DNA from: Oscillibacter sp.
Lineage (GTDB): Bacteria; Bacillota; Clostridia; Oscillospirales; Oscillospiraceae
Assembly (NCBI GenBank): GCA_017482345.1
Contig: JAFUNB010000006.1
Coordinates: forward strand, 1 to 64,000
Length of the DNA: 64,000 nt
Reading direction: 5' to 3'
Shown here: one piece after another, positions 60,235 through 64,000 of the stretch
How the letters are laid out: every line of letters starts with the position of its first letter
Numbering within the stretch: the first letter of the stretch is position 1
Notes under the pieces: generated by a model
What the model was told of the DNA's origin: nothing
The model's database searches: none
Seen by the model: the letters and a program-made list of their open reading frames with translations, nothing else
Made by a program: the position numbers and the translations under genes

Positions 60235-62982
60235 ATGGGTCTGATCAAAAAACTGTTCGGTGATTACAGCTCCCGGGAGCTGAAGAGCATCTATCCCATC
60301 GTGGATAAGATCGAGTCCATGGCTGACGAGTACAAGGCCATGACCGACGCTCAGCTCCAGGCGAAAACCATCGAATTCAAGGAGCGGCTGGCGGGTGGCG
60401 AGACGCTGGACGATATTCTGCCGGAGGCCTTTGCCACCGCCCGTGAGGCCGCTGACCGCGTGCTGGGCATGCGCCCCTACCGGGTGCAGCTGGTGGGCGG
60501 CATCGTGCTGCATCAGGGCCGCATCGCCGAGATGAAGACCGGTGAAGGTAAGACGCTGGTCGCCACTCTGCCCGCCTATCTGAACGCACTGGCCGGTAAG
60601 GGCGTCCACGTGGTCACCGTCAACGACTATCTGGCCAAGCGTGACTCCGAATGGATGGGCAAGGTCCATCGCTTCTTAGGGTTGAAGGTCGGCCTCATCA
60701 TCCACGGTCTCACCAGCGCCGAGCGTCAGGCTGCCTACGCCGCCGACGTCACCTACGGCACCAACAACGAGATGGGCTTCGACTATCTGCGTGACAATAT
60801 GTGCATCTACTCCAACGAGCTGGTGCAGCGCGGTCACGCCTTCGCCATCGTGGACGAGGTGGACTCCATCCTCATCGACGAGGCCCGTACCCCCCTGATC
60901 ATCTCCGGCAAGGGTGACAAGTCCACCCAGCTGTATGACATGGCCGAGATGCTGGTCTCCCGCTTCAAGCGCAAGACCGTTGTCCAGATGGACGACAAGG
61001 CCGAAGAGGACGACACCATCGACGCCGATTACATGGTGGACGAGAAGGGCAAGACTGCCACCCTCACCGCCCGCGGCGTTGCCAAGGCCGAGCAGTTCTT
61101 CCACGTGGAGAACCTGGCCGATCCCTCCAACTCCACCCTGTCCCACCACATTAACCAGGCTCTGAAGGCCCACGGCACCATGAAGAAGGACGTGGACTAC
61201 GTGGTGAAGGACGGCGAGGTCATCATCGTCGACGAGTTCACCGGCCGCCTTATGTTCGGCCGCCGCTACTCCAACGGTCTGCACCAGGCCATTGAGGCCA
61301 AGGAGCACGTCAGCGTCCGCAGCGAGAACCGCACCCTGGCCACCATCACCTTCCAGAACTACTTCCGCCTGTACGACAAGCTGTCCGGTATGACCGGTAC
61401 CGCCATGACCGAGGCCGAGGAGTTCGGCTCCATCTACAACCTGGACATCGTGGAGATCCCCACCAACCGTCCCAACCAGCGCGCAGACCGGGAGGACGTG
61501 GTGTATAAGACCGAGATGGCCAAATATCACGCCGTCATCGAGCAGGTGAAGGCCTGCCACGCCAAGGGCCAGCCCGTTCTGGTGGGTACCGTGTCCATCG
61601 AGAAGAACGAGCTGCTCAGCAAGCTGCTGGCCCGGGAGGGTATCCGCCACCATCTGCTGAACGCCAAGAACCACGAGAAGGAAGCCGAGATCGTGGCCCA
61701 GGCCGGTAAGTTCGGCGCCGTCACCGTGGCCACCAACATGGCCGGCCGTGGTACCGATATCATGCTGGGCGGCAACGCCGAGTATCTGGCCAAGGCCGAT
61801 CTGGTAAAGGCCGGCTACTCCCCCGAGACCATCGTGGACGCCACCGGCTACGCCGACACCACCAACGCCGACATTCTGGCCGCACGCAAGCTGTTCGCCG
61901 AGCGTCTGGCCTACCATAAGAACACCATCGCCTCCGAAGCCGAGAAGGTCCGCAATGCCGGCGGCCTGTTCATCATCGGCACCGAGCGCCACGAGTCCCG
62001 CCGTATCGACAACCAGCTCCGCGGCCGTGCCGGCCGTCAGGGCGACCCCGGCGAGACCCGCTTCTACCTGTCTCTGGAGGACGACCTCATGCGCCTGTAC
62101 GGCGGCGACCGTATCCAGGGCATGATGGAGAAGTTCAATCTGGACGAGAATGTGCCCATTGAGAACAAAATGCTCACCAAGGCCATCGAAAACGCCCAGA
62201 CCACCGTGGAATCCCGCAACTTCCAGTCCCGTAAGTCCGTTCTGGAATACGACGACGTCATGAACAAGCAGCGCGAGATCATCTATGCCCAGCGCCGTCA
62301 GGTGCTGGACGGCATGGACATCAAGGAGACCGTGCTGAACATGATGCACACCGCCATTTCCGACCATGTGGCCCTGTCCTTCTCTGACCAGAGCCATCTG
62401 GACAACGCCGGCTACCGCGAGATGATGCGCGGTCTGGAGGGCACCTATTTCCTGCCCAGCGCCGTGACCATCCCCGCCGCCGAAATCCCCGGCAAGAGCC
62501 AGGAGGACTTCTGCGACACCTTCATTCAGGCTGCCGAGAGCACCTATGCTGCCAAGGAGGCCGAGATCACGCCCGTTGTCATGCGTGAGCTGGAGCGCGT
62601 CATCATGCTGCGCGTGGTCGACGAGTACTGGATGGATCACATCAGCGCCATGGACGATCTGAAGCAGGGCGTGCGCATGCAGTCCTGGGGCAACAACAAC
62701 CCCGTGGACGTCTACAAGCGCGAGTCTCTGGATATGTTCGACGAGATGATCGCCGCCATTCGCAACGAGACCGTCCGCCGTCTGTACTCCGTCCGTCTGA
62801 GAAAGGACGAGGAGGTCAAGCGTGAGCGCGTGGCCAAGGGCATGGTGGCATCCGTCGGCGGCGACGGCAGCGGCGTGAAGCGCCAGCCCACCAAGGTCAT
62901 CAAGATCGGCCGAAACGATCCCTGTCCCTGCGGCAGCGGTCAGAAGTGGAAGAAGTGCACCTGCAAGGAGTACCACCAGTAA
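60235..62982 (+). CDS. secA: Preprotein translocase ATPase SecA
   Basis: The 915-residue motor drives Sec-dependent protein export at the membrane. It has Walker A MKTGEGKTL (about 101-109), the DEVDSILIDEARTPLIISG block (VDEVD motif), the preprotein-binding domain, ATNMAGRGTDIML, GRAGRQGDPG and a C-terminal zinc-binding SEC-C tail RNDPCPCGSGQKWKKC. Length and domains match the usual 830-920-residue enzyme. It is monocistronic, with a cluster of hairpins downstream. Confidence 0.97.
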   Translation: MGLIKKLFGDYSSRELKSIYPIVDKIESMADEYKAMTDAQLQAKTIEFKERLAGGETLDDILPEAFATAREAADRVLGMRPYRVQLVGGIVLHQGRIAEMKTGEGKTLVATLPAYLNALAGKGVHVVTVNDYLAKRDSEWMGKVHRFLGLKVGLIIHGLTSAERQAAYAADVTYGTNNEMGFDYLRDNMCIYSNELVQRGHAFAIVDEVDSILIDEARTPLIISGKGDKSTQLYDMAEMLVSRFKRKTVVQMDDKAEEDDTIDADYMVDEKGKTATLTARGVAKAEQFFHVENLADPSNSTLSHHINQALKAHGTMKKDVDYVVKDGEVIIVDEFTGRLMFGRRYSNGLHQAIEAKEHVSVRSENRTLATITFQNYFRLYDKLSGMTGTAMTEAEEFGSIYNLDIVEIPTNRPNQRADREDVVYKTEMAKYHAVIEQVKACHAKGQPVLVGTVSIEKNELLSKLLAREGIRHHLLNAKNHEKEAEIVAQAGKFGAVTVATNMAGRGTDIMLGGNAEYLAKADLVKAGYSPETIVDATGYADTTNADILAARKLFAERLAYHKNTIASEAEKVRNAGGLFIIGTERHESRRIDNQLRGRAGRQGDPGETRFYLSLEDDLMRLYGGDRIQGMMEKFNLDENVPIENKMLTKAIENAQTTVESRNFQSRKSVLEYDDVMNKQREIIYAQRRQVLDGMDIKETVLNMMHTAISDHVALSFSDQSHLDNAGYREMMRGLEGTYFLPSAVTIPAAEIPGKSQEDFCDTFIQAAESTYAAKEAEITPVVMRELERVIMLRVVDEYWMDHISAMDDLKQGVRMQSWGNNNPVDVYKRESLDMFDEMIAAIRNETVRRLYSVRLRKDEEVKRERVAKGMVASVGGDGSGVKRQPTKVIKIGRNDPCPCGSGQKWKKCTCKEYHQ

Positions 62983-62986
62983 ACTT

Positions 62987-63195
62987 TCAAGGGGGAGCAG
63001 GCTCCCCCTTGAGAATCCCCCACCACCAGTCTGCGGACTGGTGCGTGCGCCCCAAGGGCGCACAAGTCGTGGGATTTTCGGCAGGCACATGTCCTGCCGA
63101 AAATGATTGAATAATTTGCAGCACATACCACATCAAAATGATTGCATATTAAGCTGAAAGGCCCTCTTCCCTCTGTGAGGGCGGAGGGCCTTTTT
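62987..63195. repeat. Cluster of five hairpins downstream of secA
   Basis: In 209 bases there are five separate perfect or near-perfect stems: 62987-63012 (TCAAGGGGGAGC/GCTCCCCCTTGA), 63024-63043 (CACCAGTC/GACTGGTG), 63045-63063 (GTGCGCCC/GGGCGCAC), 63074-63104 (ATTTTCGGCAGG/CCTGCCGAAAAT) and 63157-63193 (AAAGGCCCTC/GAGGGCCTTT). The last one, with a T-run, is a plausible terminator. The earlier stacked ones look like a mobile palindromic repeat of REP/RAYT or similar type, or a small structured RNA. Confidence 0.55.
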
Positions 63196-63214
63196 GTCAG
63201 GAAAGGAGCCGCTT

Positions 63215-63460
63215 ATGAAAGGAAATGACGCCGTTTTGGCATTATTGCAGGACATCAAGGATATCCTGTATGGCATTGCCCTGCTGATCATGGGCGGTGT
63301 CCTGTGCGTCGCCGGTATTCTCCTTGCAAATACTGGTGCAACCGCAGGGATCGCAGGTATCATCGGTATTTGTATTTGTATCTATGGTATCGCCCGCGCC
63401 CACGAAGGCCACCGCCACCATGAGGTGGTGGAGAACCCCGACGCCGAATCCAAGAACTGA
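63215..63460 (+). CDS. Small membrane protein of unknown function
   Basis: The start at 63215 with GGAAAGGAG gives 81 residues. A short soluble N-terminus (1-20) is followed by two closely spaced hydrophobic segments (about 22-40 and 44-62) rich in Gly, Ile and Ala, then a His- and Glu-rich tail (RAHEGHRHHEVVE) that could bind metal. I do not recognise a family. It is 13 bases upstream of the YfiH-type gene and probably cotranscribed with it. Confidence 0.7.
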   Translation: MKGNDAVLALLQDIKDILYGIALLIMGGVLCVAGILLANTGATAGIAGIIGICICIYGIARAHEGHRHHEVVENPDAESKN

Positions 63461-63473
63461 ACCGGAGGACTGT

Positions 63474-64000
63474 ATGTCGTTTCATACCCACGAAGCAAAC
63501 GGCCTTGTATGGCTGACCGCCGACACGCTGACGGGCGTGGCCCACGGCTTTTCCACCCGGAAGGGCGGCGTTTCCCCGGCACCCTTTGACTCCCTGAACC
63601 TGCGCACCGGCTGCGACGACAGCCAGGAAAATCTGGCGGAGAATTACCGCCGGTTCTGCGCCGTCATCGGTACGGACGTGGAGCGGGTGGTGCTGGCCAA
63701 GCAGGTCCACGAGACCACCGTCCGCCTCTGCACCTCCGCCGACGCCGGCAAGGGCCTTTGGTCGGAGCGGGACTACACCGCCGACGCCCTCATCACCAAC
63801 GAAACCAATCTGCCGCTGGCGGTCTTTTCCGCCGACTGCGGCATCATTCTGCTCCACGATCCTACCGTGCCCTGTATCGGCGCCGTCCACGCCGGCTGGC
63901 GGGGCTGTGCCGGCGGCATTGTGGAAAAGGCCGTCCGCGCCATGACGGAACACTTCGGCGCCGATCCCGCCCGCATCCGGGCGGCAGTCGGCCCCTCCAT
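63474..64000 (+). CDS. YfiH/PgeF-type multicopper-oxidase-fold protein, 5' part
   Basis: The frame starts at the ATG at 63474 (CGGAGGACTGT upstream) and runs off the window end after 175 codons. It shows VAHGFSTRKGGVS, LAKQVHETTV, the conserved LAVFSADCG and VHAGWRGCAGGIV, which form the metal- and substrate-binding site in the family. YfiH/LACC1 relatives act as purine nucleoside hydrolases/phosphorylases or peptidoglycan-editing enzymes (PgeF). The C-terminal third is missing only because of the window edge. Confidence 0.88.
   Translation, partial: MSFHTHEANGLVWLTADTLTGVAHGFSTRKGGVSPAPFDSLNLRTGCDDSQENLAENYRRFCAVIGTDVERVVLAKQVHETTVRLCTSADAGKGLWSERDYTADALITNETNLPLAVFSADCGIILLHDPTVPCIGAVHAGWRGCAGGIVEKAVRAMTEHFGADPARIRAAVGPS

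Noticed and set aside
56988..60263. Very long open frame on the plus strand opposite the methyltransferase and beta-CASP genes
   Set aside because: It is antisense to two proteins with clear catalytic motifs and has the composition of a high-G+C shadow frame (rich in His, Gly, Leu, Val); no ribosome-binding site supports it.
60676..63126. Open frame of over 800 codons antisense to secA
   Set aside because: secA on the plus strand is certain. The antisense frame is an artefact of strong third-position C/G bias.
62987..63195. Possible CRISPR array in the repeat-rich gap after secA
   Set aside because: The stems all differ from one another. There is no regularly spaced direct repeat and no cas gene nearby.

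Overview
The window is a G+C-rich (roughly 60% by eye) bacterial chromosome segment. Strong AGGAGG ribosome-binding sites, TTGACA/TATAAT promoters, YesM/YesN-type two-component signalling, a thiolase/3-hydroxyacyl-CoA dehydrogenase pair and AT-rich intergenic gaps suggest an anaerobic, butyrate-type Firmicute, probably Oscillospiraceae (Intestinimonas/Flavonifractor/Dysosmobacter/Oscillibacter-like). That placement is inference, not a database result.

Left edge (1-2140): the 5' end of an IS200/IS605-type transposase cut by the window, an IS3-family transposase in one uninterrupted frame, and tRNA-Pro(GGG), tRNA-Ser(TGA) and tRNA-Ser(GCT). Then come a rhodanese, a deoC-SDR operon, an UlaG-like metallo-beta-lactamase protein, glutamine synthetase, a ferredoxin-domain aldo/keto reductase, a three-gene minus-strand operon (PhnP-like hydrolase, MFS transporter, TIM-barrel isomerase/epimerase), a Lar-like zinc ribbon and a DUF1295 membrane protein.

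Core (about 12.3-55.4 kb): a catabolic island built from repeated parts. It has three paralogous AcoA/AcoB-type thiamine-diphosphate E1 enzymes. Module 1 is complete (E1 alpha, E1 beta, E2, E3). Module 2 is E1 plus a zinc alcohol dehydrogenase. Module 3 is E1 plus an 80-residue free-standing lipoyl protein and an SDR. Around them lie four AraC regulators forming two paralogous pairs, two paralogous MDR dehydrogenases, two closely related SDRs plus a FabG-like SDR, a GldA-like dehydrogenase, a split transketolase with a second DeoC and an SSS symporter, a thiolase, a 3-hydroxybutyryl-CoA dehydrogenase and a CoA-transferase. Three uptake systems are present: a Liv-type ABC transporter beside a two-component system, a Dpp/Opp-type ABC transporter, and the symporter. 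No sugar kinase is visible.

Working model (inference): dehydrogenases oxidise polyols or vicinal diols to alpha-hydroxyketones. The AcoAB-like E1s cleave these and pass acyl groups to lipoyl carriers. Transketolase and DeoC rearrange other carbonyl intermediates, and the thiolase, HBD and CoA-transferase route acyl-CoA toward butyrate-type fermentation. The AraC proteins would give each module its own inducer response.

Right edge (55.6-64 kb): a multi-pass transporter, an RlmD/RumA-type RNA methyltransferase, a beta-CASP metallo-beta-lactamase nuclease, secA, a cluster of hairpins, a small membrane protein and the start of a YfiH/PgeF-type gene.
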